A stretch of 64,000 nt of DNA from Dillenia suffruticosa (lineage: Eukaryota; Streptophyta; Magnoliopsida; Dilleniales; Dilleniaceae), in NCBI GenBank assembly GCA_033439265.1, contig JAVTVX010000011.1, positions 11,718,590 to 11,782,589 on the forward strand, given 5' to 3'. The position numbers and the translations under genes are program-made. Shown here piece after piece: positions 25,178-37,370 of this stretch. The notes beneath the pieces are model-generated. The model was not told the DNA's origin, ran no database searches, and was given only the letters and a program-made list of their open reading frames with translations. How positions within the stretch are numbered: position 1 is the first letter of the stretch; every line of letters begins with the position of its first letter.

Positions 25178-28100
25178 TTTTCTAACCCCCTAAAAATAAG
25201 TTTCGTCCTCGAAACTAAAAGAAGGCGAAGCAGCAAACAACTGGGGGTGCTGTCTCCTCATGGCTTCCTCAGGCTCCCAGGTCTGTTCCTCGACCTGGTC
25301 ACTCCTCCACAAAACTCTAACAAGAGGAACCTCTATGCTCCGTAGCTTTCTGACCTATCGATCCAAACTAGTCACGGGCTGAACAGGTAAACTCAAGTCC
25401 TCTCGAAGCTCAACTGGCGGAGCCTCTAAAATGTGTGAAGGATCTGGCTGATATTTCCTAAGTATTGAGACATGAAATATATCGTGAATGCACCATAAGT
25501 CTGCTGGCAGCTCCAATTTATATGCTACACTTCCGACCCTCTCAAGGATACGGAAGGGTCCAATATACCTGGGGCTCAACTTCCCTTGCTGCCCAAATCG
25601 AATGACTCCCTTCAAGGGAGATATCTTTAAGAATACCATGTCTCCCACAGTCAACTCTAGAGATCGCCGCCTACGATCTACATAGGATTTCTATCTATCT
25701 TGAGCGGCTTTCATCCGCGTACGGATAATCTTCACTTTCTCTTTCGTTTCCTCTACCAGCTCAACATTGGTGAGTCGTCGCTCACCAACCTCATCCTAGC
25801 ACAACGGGGTACGATACTTCCTGCCATAGAGTGCCTCATAGGGTGGCATGACGATGCTGGCCTGATAACTATTATTATACGCAAACTCTACCAGCGGTAA
25901 ATGCCTGTCCCAACTACCCCGAAAATCCATAACCCAAACCCGAAATAAACCCTCGAGCGTCTGAATGGTCCTCTCCGACCGACCATCTGTCTGTGGGTGA
26001 TATGCTGTACTAAAACTAAACCGCGTACCCAAAGCCTCTTGCATTCTGGTCTCAACATGCTTCTGCTGTGATTAAAGAGAAAATGTACGGACCGAGTAAA
26101 TTAATTAGCTATCACCCAAATGGCATCATACTGTGCCAAAGTCCGATGCAACTCTACTACGAAGTCTATCGTGACATACTCCCACTACCACTCAAGAATG
26201 GGGAAAAAAGAAAGGCTGTGAAGTACCAGCTAAACGCTGGTACTCGGCCTTTTACCTATTGGCGAGCTAAACATCTTGTCACAAAATCCTCAATTTCTCA
26301 TTTCATGTTAGGCCACCAATAACTATCCCGAATAGTCCAATACATCTTGGTACTACCTAGATAAATGCTTAAGTTGAGGAGTGTGCCTCCTTAAGTATGG
26401 CCTTGCGGAAATCAATGTCAACTGAAATACAAATCCGTTCTCCAAACACTATCTATCCGTTCTCTCGGAATCCGAAGTCTCTGACATGGTTGAACAAGGT
26501 CTACCTGTCCTCATATCTGGCTAATGATGCTTCTTACACATCATTAACCACACTGACTCCTAAGGTACGGAGTCCCACCAATAAAGAGGGGTAAGCACTC
26601 TCTCTGTCGTCTGAGAGTAAGACACTAAGCATGCTCTTCAACACTCTGCAAGCTGACTAGGATGTCATCAGTGGAAACGATAACAAATCGATCTAGGAAA
26701 TTCATAAAAGACCCGATCTATTCGGTCCATAAATGCAGCTAGGACATTGGTCAGCCCAAATGGCATGACCAAGGACTCAAAGTGTCCATTTTTTTTTTTT
26801 TTTGGGACAGATCCTCGACCCTAACCCGTAACCGAGTATAACGCAATCGAAGATTTATCTTCGAAAAGACCTTATCACCGAGAAGTTAATCAAACAAATC
26901 ATCGATGTGGGAAAATGAATATCAATCCTTGGTAGTGACCTTAGTCAACTGCCAATAATCCATAACAAGTTTAAGTGTTCTATATTTCTTCTTTGCAAAT
27001 AATACCGAAGCACCCTAAGGTGTGGTGCTTGGATGGATGAATTATTTATCTAACAATTTCTGTAGTTAAATCTTGAGCTCTCTCAGCTCAAATGGTACCA
27101 TTTTATATGGCAGAATAGAAATAAGAGTAATCCCTAGAGCTAGATCAATCTCAAAATTGAACTTCCGAATCAATGATAATTAGGGTGGCTCCTCGGGAAA
27201 TACTTCAGGAAACTTCTGTACCACCAGAATCTCATCAAGTCTCGGATTCTGTATGGTGGTATCGATCATATGTGTCAGATCTGTCATACATCCTCGACGG
27301 ATTATACGTCTGGCTTTCGTCACTAATACAATACCACGGGATAACACCCGTCTCTCACTCGCGAACGTCAGTGGTGGCCCTTCAGGCCTCCAAAAATCAT
27401 CTTTCTTGATAAAACAGTCTAAGGAAACTCTATAAGTATACAATTAATCTATCTCTAAGATGGCATCGAAATCTGTCATATCCAGTGGGATCAGATTTGT
27501 TCTCAGCACTGTCCCACCTGCCATGACATCATACTCTCTATATACGAATCTCTAACCAACTGCTCACCAAGAGTAGCGACAACTAATAGCTCCTCATCAA
27601 GTAACGATAACAGCCCATCTGACTGTTGAGCGAAAGAAACTCTCACATAGAAATAGTTCGACCCTGTACCAATAAGAACACAAACGTCGACTCCATGTAT
27701 TTCCATAGTACCAAGATTAAAATAAATAAATAAATAAATAAAATAAAATAAAATAAAATAAAATAAAATAAAAAGAATTTACTAAGAGTACGGAAAGAAT
27801 AGGGATATACACTTGTATATCAAAATAGTTAAGCCTCTAGTACTGTAACAATCATGTCTGTACATATCATCACAACATACACGATTTCAAAAGAAACAGT
27901 GCATAAGGACCTCTAAATAGAAGGATCCGCAGGAGGATTACCCATGATCACATCTGGGCTCGCAGAGCATCCTCCTGAGTCATCGCATACACAAGGGCCT
28001 ACACCCTCAACTACTCTCGTGAAAACCTAATACTATATTGCTCCCGGCTGCAGTTCGTGGAGCAGTGTTACTAGAATGCGCAGGTGTTCCCTGCTATCCT

Positions 28101-29310
28101 ACATGTGGTGTATTCCGATGACTCGAAGCCAACTAACCTCCAAGTCACAAATCAGGCCATAAACTCCTGATATGTCCCGGCTTCTCACAGTGGAAGCATG
28201 TAATAAGTGCTCTGCATATTTATTCGAGCGTGGTGCTTGCCACATACGGCAAAGAAAAGGTCGCTGAGCAGTAGCCTAGCTCATGGCACTAGGACTGGTG
28301 ATATAACCACCGGGGATATGGTCCCGCTAAAACTCCATGAAATATCTGCGGTCGAATTCCATTAGGAAATCGCTTTGCCGCAATGGCTTATAGCCTCATC
28401 GCAAATAGCCTCCCATCAAGTGAGGGCTTCCCTATCGAACAGTCTCTCAGTTACTCGTAGACTATACTCCTCGCGCAAGCCTAGATCAATCAAGATCCGT
28501 CGGATTCAGTTGACTCAGTGCTTTGCTACCGTAGCATCACCAAGTCCAAAAATCTGTGCATCCCAACTGTCGAGCTATCGTGACTAGCTGGGTCATCTTG
28601 GAGATGCACTTAAGTATGGCGCAATTATTATAACTCAGATTCGAAACTGTAAGAAGAACGGCCACTGATGGACGATTTGGTGCCGCTTGAGTAAGAACTA
28701 CTGTAGGAGGAATAAGCGCAGCCGTAGATATCAGCATTGCCATCAAAGGTGATGGGGTGACATCTGAACCCCATGTGCCGTGTACCACTCGTACACTTGC
28801 CAAAAAATATCAAGAGTAAATGGTGGAGACGTTGGTATAATAGCCAGCTGAAAAGGTGCCAGAGAAAACACACACCTCGAGGATGTATTCTTCGGCACCG
28901 AAAGGGGCGCCAGAAATGAGGAAGTATCCTCGCTCTCTTTAAGTGAATCAGGGAGTACATATCTAGCGCTCCATGTAATCGTCATGGTTCCGCAATATAA
29001 GAATTCTCATTAGGCATTGTTCAAGGATTAGGGTTAATACAACTAACCCCCGAAAATGAATGAAATCATCAATTTAAGAACCATCTCCATTGGTTCCTTC
29101 TTTGAAAATGAAGAAATGCTAGGTTAGATAAGAATTAGTATCTAACCCCCTAAAATAGATAAACTCAATTCCTAAGACCATATGCAGGGATACAAATGAC
29201 TGTATGAAACTCTCATGCATTGAGGACTTTAAATGCAAACACACTTGAGAATGTTTTCAAGATTTTCTTCCTATATAGCGCTCAACCTAGAGCTCTAATA
29301 CCAATCCAAC
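25178..29310 (-). mobile_element. Internal region of the inner gypsy element (fossil gag-pol)
   Basis: Read on the minus strand from 29310: gag remnants (28985-28300), protease zone (27706-27180), reverse transcriptase and RNase H remnants (27180-26050), integrase with the HPQTDGRSERTIQTLE block (26044-25796) and its C-terminal region with GPFRILERVG (25654-25355). The order is that of Ty3/gypsy. The coding region is broken in many places and shorter than in a whole element. Confidence 0.88.
27721..27772. repeat. AAATA/AAATAA microsatellite
   Basis: A run of AAATAAAT followed by AAATA units within the inner gypsy internal region. Confidence 0.85.
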
Positions 29311-32031
29311 TGTCACGCCCCAAACCTGGAGCGTGAGCAGCCGCCCGTTACCCTGGATGCCGGCTGTATTTTTACAGAAAATCGGGCAGAACCTCCCCAT
29401 ATATCGGAGGTCTCCCATATTAAAATAAACCTGTTACCTGTCCATAAGGGGCCATCCCGGCCTCAAAATACATAAATTATCCTCAACAACAAACCAGATC
29501 ATCCATACTGCGCAATCCAGGGCAACGCAAGGCTAACAAACAATTCTCCACAGTCCTAACCACAGACCTCTACTGCCATGCCCCCATCAAAGGCATGGAC
29601 AGCCGCCAGTCGCCCCTCCTGTGATTTAGAGGAGGCACCGAGCGATCCTAGAGGACACTTCTAAGACATGATACATTCCCAAATATAGACGCAACAAAAA
29701 AAAAATGCCTCAATGCAATATCATGCAGTGACATGAGAGTTCTACAATTTAAATGTCCATATTTATACAGTCATCCCAAAATTATAAAAATGGTCATCTA
29801 TAGACCTCAAAATACATATACATCACCAATACAAATTTGCAGCGGAAATACACAATGACTTCTCAAGTCCAGGCCTGATCTCCCAAAGATACTGAGCGTC
29901 CTAAAAGCGACGCTCCTTGTCAAATACTATCTCTGCAACAAAAGGGAAATGAGGGTTGAGTATTCGGGAAAGAATACTCAGTGAGTGAGTGGGTCAATGC
30001 AATCGTCAAATATAGAGTGTGAAACTGGAGTGTCAAAACATAAGTATATAAATCATATTTCAAATCATCATGCTTTTCATTTCAACAATATATCATTTCA
30101 CGCATTTTCAAGTCAAATATGCATCCAAAGTACCATCATTTAAAATCATAGAGCTGCCAGCCGAAAATGTCCTGGCAGAGGTCTACCGCGACCTATGACA
30201 GGCGCACCGGGGGTGTTATATGCAAATTTCTTTAGAGTGCTCTCTACCCCGGCGTTGGCGACGAACCTCGTCCAGGTGCTAGACTTGGAGAGGATATCCA
30301 ATCCAAATCCAAATCCTCCCCCTTTCGGGTTCAAGTTGACAAGTACCGTGTCGATAATCAAATCACGACAACTCGTGGGATACCCCAGGCCTAGGCATAT
30401 CCGGACGCCACCAAAGCGTCTCTCACGGTATCCTTCGTAGCTACGGAACAATACAATCCAAAGCCCTCAAGGCCAAAATCAATATCATATCAAAATGTGC
30501 CAAAGTCAGGTTCATAAACCGATGCAACATAGAGTATAAAATGACACATTATACATTTCAACCACATGGATGCATAATTTCATAATTCAACACAGTTTTT
30601 GAACACTCCATCGGTTCATAAAAAATTAATTTTAAAACCAGTCAAAACATTTCAAGTATACGACAAATCATACTCATTACCAAAATATTATAAAACAGGA
30701 TTTACATATTAAACAAAAGTATTGAAATAAATTTCACTAACAGTTTTGGGGAGGATAGCGCACTCCCCAATAAAACCATAATACGTAGAGCAATGCTCCC
30801 CTCAATCGAATCACCAAAATAGCCAACCTAATCAAATCATCACGGTTCGATATCAAATAAGGGTCTAGTTATGAATTTTCAATTTTTCTTTCCAACCAAA
30901 ACTACCTAATTTGACAAATTTTATTCAAAAGTTAAAGAGATTTCCTTTCTCTCACCTAGGATTCCTCAGATCTCGGATCTAGCTTTCGTTCGCCCGTCGA
31001 TTTGATCTAAAACCTGAATGTTTCCAAATTTGAAACAATTGTGAACAATTTAAGTCCAATTACTAAAGAATTTCGAAACCCTAGTGCGGAAATCGAAACT
31101 TTGAGTCATTTACCTTCGCAGAGGCTCACGAACTGTCATGGGCCGTCGCGGGCTCGTGGGCCGCGAGTTGGCGGGCTGATGGGCTGGCGGGCCTGGTGGG
31201 CCTGCGGGCCTGATGGGCCTGGTGGGCCATGGGCCGGACTGGGCCGCAGTGGCTAGGGCTCGCGCTCACGAGCTGGATCGAGTGCTCGCGCAGTGGGTCA
31301 CGTGCTGGAGCACTCGCTCTCGTGCTGGGGCGTGCTGGAGGGCGTGCTGGCACAGGGGAGCCCTGGGCCACGCTGGGGCGCGCAGGGGCTCGTGCAGAGG
31401 CGCGCAAGGGCGCGCTGGTGCTCGAGCAGGAGCGTGCAGAGGCGCGCAGGGGGTAGCGCTCTGCTCGCGCTGGGCTCGGGAGCTGCTCGTGCTGGGCTCG
31501 CGCGCTGCTCGTGCTGGGCTCGCGCGGGGCTCGCGCGCAGCTCGCGCTGGGCTCGCGCGCTGCTCGCGCTGGACTTGCGCGCAGGCTGGGTTCGTGCGCT
31601 GGCACGCGTTCGGCTCGAGCTGGGCTCGCGCTGGGCTCGAGCTGGTCTCGCGCTGGGCTTGCGCAGTACACGCTCGCGCTCGGGAGTGCGTGCAGTCGCA
31701 CGAAGGAGAGTGCGCAGTCGCGCGAAGGAGAGCACTGTGGCGTTCGTGCAGGAAGGAGCTGCAACGGCTCGCTTGCGGGAGGGAGGAAGGCGCTGCGGCT
31801 AGCGCGCTCACGTGGGGAGGAAGGAACAGCGGCGGCTAGGTGCGGTGCCGAGCGGCGGTGCTGGCGGCGGCAGCGCTGGCGGCAGCAGGAGAGAAAGAGA
31901 CGGAGTGAGAGAGAGAGAGAGAGGGAAAGAGAGAGAGGGAGAGAGAGAGGGGAGAAAATTAGGGCTTTAAGCCCTAATTTTAATTTTCCCTTTTTTTTAT
32001 TATTATTATTTTTTATTATTTGGGTATTACA
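29311..32031 (-). repeat. 5' LTR of the inner gypsy element (right copy)
   Basis: Nearly identical to 22444-25177, 13 bp shorter overall because of small indels in the GC-rich array and the GA and T runs. In element orientation it starts TGTAATACCC with an AT-rich segment and a pyrimidine-rich CTCTCTCT leader-like stretch, plausible for U3/R promoter and leader, although no start site can be fixed by reading. Confidence 0.93.
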
Positions 32032-33940
32032 ATGATATGTTGTGCAGACTTTGTGAGTATGTAGAAGATGAAGAAGAGAACGAAGAACAAAAGAAGGGAA
32101 AAAAGCAAAAGAAATGCAAAGTTAAGGCTAGTGATTTTAGTGATGACCACGAGGAGGAGGAGGAGGAGGATGATAAAGCCCGGCAGGGGCAAGAGGAGGG
32201 GGACGAGGACAAAGCCCGGCAAGAGAAAGGGAATGGGCAGGACGAGTGTCTGGAGAAGGAGGAGAGTTCGGATGAGAAAGGATGGGAGGAGGCTCTTGAC
32301 GAGGAGAAGGATAAAGATACTGAATATGAATATGAAGTAATAAATATCTTAACTGAAATGAAAGATGGAAAGACAAACCAAATATCTTTCTTGCCCTTTG
32401 TTAAGGTTAGGTCTTTTTCTGATGAGGAGGAAAGTGTTTGGGGTTTTTTATGGTCGAAAAGCCATAAAAAATAATGTCAGGTAAATGTCTTACAACCTTT
32501 GTCTTTGTTATTTTGGATTCCAATTTTTAGAGATATTTGACTGAATCTAATTTTTCAATTTTTAGAGCTTTTTGATAGAATCTAATTTTTATGACAATTT
32601 ATAGAACAATTTTGTGTAATATTCGTGGAAGTTACATGTGCTGGACGGATGCCTATGGGCTGTTACCGCCTTACTAGATTGACACGTTGGTATGAATTAT
32701 GAATTCTTTGTATTTATTTTTCATATTACATTACTAATTATTAATTACTAATTATTAATTATCTTTGCAGACGATGGATTGTTATATATGCTTCCTCAAT
32801 ACCATCTTCAATCCAAACTTATTCTCAAAGTCATTATCAAAATGCGTTTTACCATTATGGTTTTCGGTATAAACTTTCATCTTTCCTCAACTTCTTAACT
32901 CCTGTATGAACTTATCATATCATTCTTTTCTCTTTGTTCTCAAATATCATTCTTTGATAATGTTTTTTCATCTACTTATTATACTTATTTTATATTTAGT
33001 TGTCTGTGGTTGCATCTATGGAAAGCAAGCCTAAAAGAAAGTGGGATATTTCTATAGTTGATAATTCTTTGTCTCAGAAAGCATTTGGATTTAACTTCCA
33101 ATTATATAACCTAGTGAGTTATTTTACATTATATATTTATCTTTTGATTTTATCTCTGTTATTTTATTTTATCCTATGGCCTATGATTAGTATACTCTTA
33201 CTAACACGTTTTTATCCCTGTAATATTCAAACAACATTGGTTTTGTTACGCCCTTTATGTGGATAAGCAGACTATCTGTCTTTTAGACTCAGGGTATCAT
33301 TTCAGAGGCCATGAACATGATGAGTTGGAAATTTTGATGATAATTAATTATTTAACATATATAAATATCAAATTTTTTTCAAATTATCAACTATTATATA
33401 TTTATTGATTTCCCTGTACTTCTCTTCGTTCTCCAGAAAGATTGTCTTGAGAAGATTTATGAAAATTCTTTCATTATCTCGAAAACTGTTCATGTTGAAA
33501 TTCCACAACAACCTAATACGTAAATAACTTGTAATTTAAATTAATTTTACTTATAATTTAAATTAATTAATTATTGTAAGTTATTCTGTAATATAATTTA
33601 ATGTATATTTTTATATGTATGGGAATGATTGTGGAATATCTGTTATGAGATTTTTGGAGATATGGGAACCAGGATTATTTATAACCCACCAACTCAAGAA
33701 GTATGTTATATTCTGCATTTCTTATCTTATCTATATATTATATTTGTGTTGTATTATTTTTTGAGAAATATTGATAGTTTTATTTCATCTTCCTTTATTT
33801 TTCAGGATCTTAATTTTTTGAGAAAAGAATATTTTCTCAAACTTCTAATGTCCGAACATAATACAGTGCGTGATGATATTATGATGAAGATGAAGATGGA
33901 CGAAACAAAAAGGAAAAAGTTTCAGAGAAAACCAAAGTAG

Positions 33941-34259
33941 AAAAGAAAAAGCAAAAAGAAAAGGAAAGACGAAAATTGAGAGGATTGATGTATTGTAATA
34001 CTCTATATATAAACAATTTTTTCTTGTCATACCATCTTATCTTCTGACATATCATAATCTTATTCACTAACTTACTACTTATACATACTTACACACAGAC
34101 TTACCACCTATAACCCTACAACATAACACATTACCAAAATTAACATACTCTCAAATAACTTACAACTTTCAAAATTTGAACTTCTAAAATTTGAACGACC
34201 TGTCATAAAGATTAACACCTATAACCCTATAACATAGCACACTCTTAAAATAATTAACA
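33941..34259. other. 3' flank of the Ulp1-like gene
   Basis: AT-rich, with AATACTCTATATATAAAC soon after the stop as possible 3' processing context. No gene seen. Confidence 0.4.
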
Positions 34260-35085
34260 CACTCTCAAACAATACTCATCACGTTTAGTTCTTCCCATAT
34301 TGAGCTAAGAAAATTTGGAATGAGATTTTGATTAATTCACAAGGTTTGAGTTTTGAGTTTTGAGTGAGGAGAGCTTATTAAGGAATGAGAGGTTTTGAAG
34401 GGAAAGAGGATTTGTAGGAAATAATTTATAATATATTTGGTTTTGAAGGAAAAGAGGATTTGTGAGTAATAATTTATAATATATTTCAAATAAATTTTTA
34501 GAAGTCTGTTATTTTTTCCCGCTTTTCTATCCTCTTTTTTACCTTTTCTATCCTCTTTTTTACCTTTTGTGAGTTTAATTTTATTGTACATTTCCGCTTT
34601 TTTTTATTATTAAATCTTCAATTTTATTTTGTATTTTTTGTATTTGAATATTTTATATTTTTGTTTTTGTTACAACATTGTTACTATTGTATTACAATAT
34701 TGTTACTGCATTACATTACAATAAATAAATACCCAAAATTTTATATCATTACATTATTTAAATTAATAATATTATTTATATCATTATTCTACTTATATTT
34801 GAAATTTTTTATATAGTTTAATTTTTATTGAAATTTTTTATATAATAAATAAAATAGTGGCATGCGGCGTGCATGTGCGCGCATGCAAGCGCCGGGCGCC
34901 CGCACATGCCACACGGTGTTATCACGCATGCAGTGCCCGTGGGCACCTGGCCATGCCAACGCGGGCACCGGTGCATGCCACCACATAGGCAAGCGCAGTG
35001 CTACCTCACATGCAAGCGCCCATGCGGGCAATCGGCCATGCTAGCGCGGGCGCCCGAGCATGCCTGCGCAAGCAAGGGCGCGTGC
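34260..35085. repeat. Displaced copy of the TNP1 upstream region with GC island
   Basis: TCACGTTTAGTTCTTCCCAT at about 34279 matches the start-codon region of TNP1 (8138-8160). The following purine tract, ATTATTTAAATTAATAATATTA and TATCATTATTCTAC match 8230-8640 in the same order. It ends in a GC-rich island (34858-35085, GCATGCAAGCGCCGGGCGCC style). The TNP1 exons themselves are absent beyond the first few codons. Confidence 0.75.
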
Positions 35086-35259
35086 ATATTTTAGATTTTA
35101 TCTTTTACTAATTTTTTTTATTATTACATATTTATTTTATTATATATTACATTAGTTCTTCATTATTAATTCATTATTACTATTTTAATACTGCCTATAT
35201 CAATACACATACCATACATTATTGGTACATTATTACTACCTATAAATTTTCAAAAACTT

Positions 35260-35600
35260 TTTCTTTCCCGCGCCAATATTTTGAAAATTTTGAACCCTAA
35301 CAATTGTAAAAAAAGAAAAAAAGAGAAATCGTGCCAAAACTAAATTTTCTCTCGAAACAAAAAATTTATTTGGCGGTACATTGAAATTGAATATTTGCAC
35401 ATGTAAATTCAAGAAATACTCCAATATATTCATCACTTCTTCCTTAGAATTAGAATGCATCCATAATTTGTCCATCGTATTAAATACAAATCGTGCATAA
35501 TTTTGCATTGCAATAAATAGACGGAGTAATAAAAAAAATAAATAAAAGAAATAAATATGAAAATATTTTTGACGTGTTATTAAATTGGCGCTAAGAAACA
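35260..35600 (-). pseudogene. Fragment of a TNP2 first exon and its upstream region
   Basis: The minus-strand sequence MDKLWMHSNSKEE...ILEYFLNLHVQIF (about 35478-35385) matches the TNP2 start MDKIWIYSKSRGS...FLEFAYQNIQS at 12758-12660. The flanking ATATTTTTGACGTGT and GGCGC bases resemble 12975-13010. Only the N-terminal ~30 residues are kept. With 34260-35085 it looks like the remains of a second, internally deleted copy of the transposase region. Confidence 0.7.
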
Positions 35601-35837
35601 AATAGGAAAAAAAGAAATTTGATTAAATTAGTATTAAAATAGAAAATTATTTTTGCCATGAAAATTTTTTTTTGGAGTTATCATTAAATTAAATAGGTAA
35701 ATCTTGTAAATTAAGTGGGTTTAGGGTTTTAGTTTTTTTTAATTTATATAAAATAATATAATATTGATAATTATATAAATTACTAATTTAATATTATTAC
35801 ATTATTTAAATTAATAAATTCATTTTATTATATTTTT

Positions 35838-36305
35838 CACGGGAGCCAGGGTGCCCGCCCATGACACTGCGCAGCCAGGCACGGGCCTTGCATGGAAGCA
35901 TAGGCGCGCACAGGAACGGGATGGCGCCTGTGCATGCACTCACGGGCGCCAGCCCATGCCACTGCTCAGGCAGGGCGCCAGCACAAGCACACACGGGCGC
36001 CCGCCCTTCATGGAAGCATAGGCGCGCACAGGAGCAGGAAGGCGCCTGCGCATTCATGCACGGGCGCCAGCCCATGCCACTGCTCAGGCAGGCGCGCGCC
36101 AGCCCATGCCACCACTCAGGCAGGCACGCGCCCGGGCGGGCGCCAGCACATGCACACACGTGCACCTGGGCTTCATGGAAGTATAGGCACGCACAGGAGC
36201 AGGAGGGTGCCCGCACATTCATGCACGGGCGCCAGCCCATGCCACTGATCAGGCAGGCGCGCCCGGGCGAACGCCAGTACATGCACACACGGGCGCCCGC
36301 CCTTC
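35838..36305. repeat. GC-rich island with ~70-100-bp repeats
   Basis: Repeats of GGCGCCAGCCCATGCCACTG and CTTCATGGAAG(C/T)ATAGGC(G/A)CGCACAGGA recur three times or more. Overlapping open frames on both strands come from the repeat and are not genes. It lies about 2 kb from the right CACTA end and directly beside a tRNA-like sequence (36342-36410). Confidence 0.75.
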
Positions 36306-36341
36306 ATTTATTCTTTATGAAAAAATCATCTTTTTTTATCA

Positions 36342-36410
36342 AAAGGTGGGATTCGAACCTCGGACCTTGATTTGAAGGGAAGACATGTTAACCACTGTGC
36401 CATGAAGTCT
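36342..36410 (-). other. tRNA-like sequence (SINE head-like), with box A and box B
   Basis: On the minus strand TGGCACAGTGGTTAAC (36402-36387) resembles an internal polymerase III box A, and GGTTCGAATCCC (36359-36348) is a near-perfect box B, about 30 bp apart. A full cloverleaf cannot be drawn by eye, so it is better taken as a tRNA-derived remnant than as a tRNA gene. It is followed by TTTTTTCATAAAGAA and the GC island, an arrangement also seen at 49144-49314. Confidence 0.6.
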
Positions 36411-36419
36411 TGTGTGATA

Positions 36420-37370
36420 ATTTTTTTTTTCTTTCTTTCTTCCTCCTCAATATCATTTTTTTCTATTCTGCGTTTTTTTTTCCTGTTTGAAATTTCTTAT
36501 ATATTCAAACCAATATATTTTAATAATAATTATATTGAATGATATGAATGAATTATGATTAATTAATATTATATATTTTGAACGATAAATATTTTGTGAT
36601 TAAATATATAGATTTTTTAAATTATTAATATATTATAATTTAAACTAATATTGATAATTATAATTTTATATTATGACATTAAGATGCACTCATCCACTTA
36701 TTCATCTAACATAAGGATTTGTCGTCTAAATTGGTATCGATATTATTATGTTATTAAAAAATTCTAAATTTTTTGTAAAATTTTTATACTAGCAATTGAG
36801 GAAAGTAGGATATATCACCAATTAAATGGTTACAATAATATTTTTCAAAACATATACTGCCATTTTTACAAACAAATTTTCAAAACTCATTTTTCAGCGT
36901 AGTTTTTCATTATATAATTTTTCTTTTTTTTCATTATACACTTGTTATATTTCATTTCCATGAATATCATCATTATTATTATAAATTTATTATAAATTTA
37001 TAGTATATCACTACACTCGCATACACTTGTTATAAGTTTACTATTAAAGAAAAGAAATGATGTTTTTTGATTTTTAATTTTCAAACTATTAAATCATAAA
37101 TCTTTTCAAAAATTCTACTATATATTTTAAAATTTAAAAAATGTATATAAGTTAATATTAAATTAATATAAATAATTAAAATATTTTATAAAATTATTTA
37201 ATGTATATAAGTAATGTATGTTAATAAATATTAAATAAATACGTATTAATAAAAATTAGAAATAAATATAATGATGGTGGATTCCACACCTCCAATGATG
37301 GATTACAACTAATAACATGATTGATAAAACTTATCTTATCTTTACTTTTACGGTGGTAATTGTACGTGCA
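36420..37370. other. AT-rich spacer
   Basis: Very AT-rich, with short runs and no coding signal, repeat array or RNA that I can support. Confidence 0.5.

Larger units (their letters stand above)
22444..32031 (-). mobile_element. Inner Ty3/gypsy LTR retrotransposon (chromovirus-like), inserted in the Ulp1-like gene
   Basis: Element on the minus strand, 9588 bp, flanked by a perfect 5-bp target duplication ATGAT (22439-22443 and 32032-32036). LTRs are 22444-25177 and 29311-32031. The primer-binding site is adjacent to the right LTR (29291-29310, complement of a TTGGTATTAGAGC-type initiator Met site) and the polypurine tract lies next to the left LTR (25178-25200). The internal region is short (4.1 kb) and broken. 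In the first ~480 bp the two LTRs differ at about 16 sites, 15 of them transitions (about 3%), suggesting roughly one to two million years at commonly used plant LTR rates. It is the youngest layer of the nest. Confidence 0.95.
21074..33940 (+). pseudogene. Ulp1/C48 (SUMO protease-like) cysteine peptidase gene carried by the CACTA, split by a gypsy insertion
   Basis: Intron-rich gene with clean junctions: exons 21074-21124, 21211-21876, 21948-22064, 22174-22284, and 22360 onward, each flanked by GT...AG and in phase. The exon starting 22360 is interrupted at 22443 by the inner gypsy and resumes at 32037 in the same frame. It encodes an acidic, Glu/Lys-rich stretch (GEEDEE-like, 32060-32330). 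Later exons lie near 32599-32689, 32772-32868, 33001-33116, 33223-33300, 33437-33519, 33620-33700 and 33805-33940. The N-terminal ~300 residues match the domain often placed before plant Ulp1 domains (LGIPY motif, then NWAKFVLEWLVDEI). Catalytic signature: HWFCYALYVD with His codon 33235-33237, Asp 17 residues later in LLDS, and NDCGISVMRFLEIW near 33625. An in-frame TAG follows PPY near 32675 and the acceptor before the NDCGI exon lacks AG. Family members cleave SUMO-like modifiers; activity here is not expected. Confidence 0.8.

Noticed and set aside
32068-32376. Arg-rich and Pro-rich frames overlapping the Ulp1-like acidic exon
   Set aside because: They are shadow frames of the GAGGA-rich acidic stretch that is in phase with the upstream exons.
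36342-36410. Functional tRNA gene
   Set aside because: Box A and box B are good, but I cannot draw matched acceptor and anticodon stems, and the same module recurs as part of a larger repeat.
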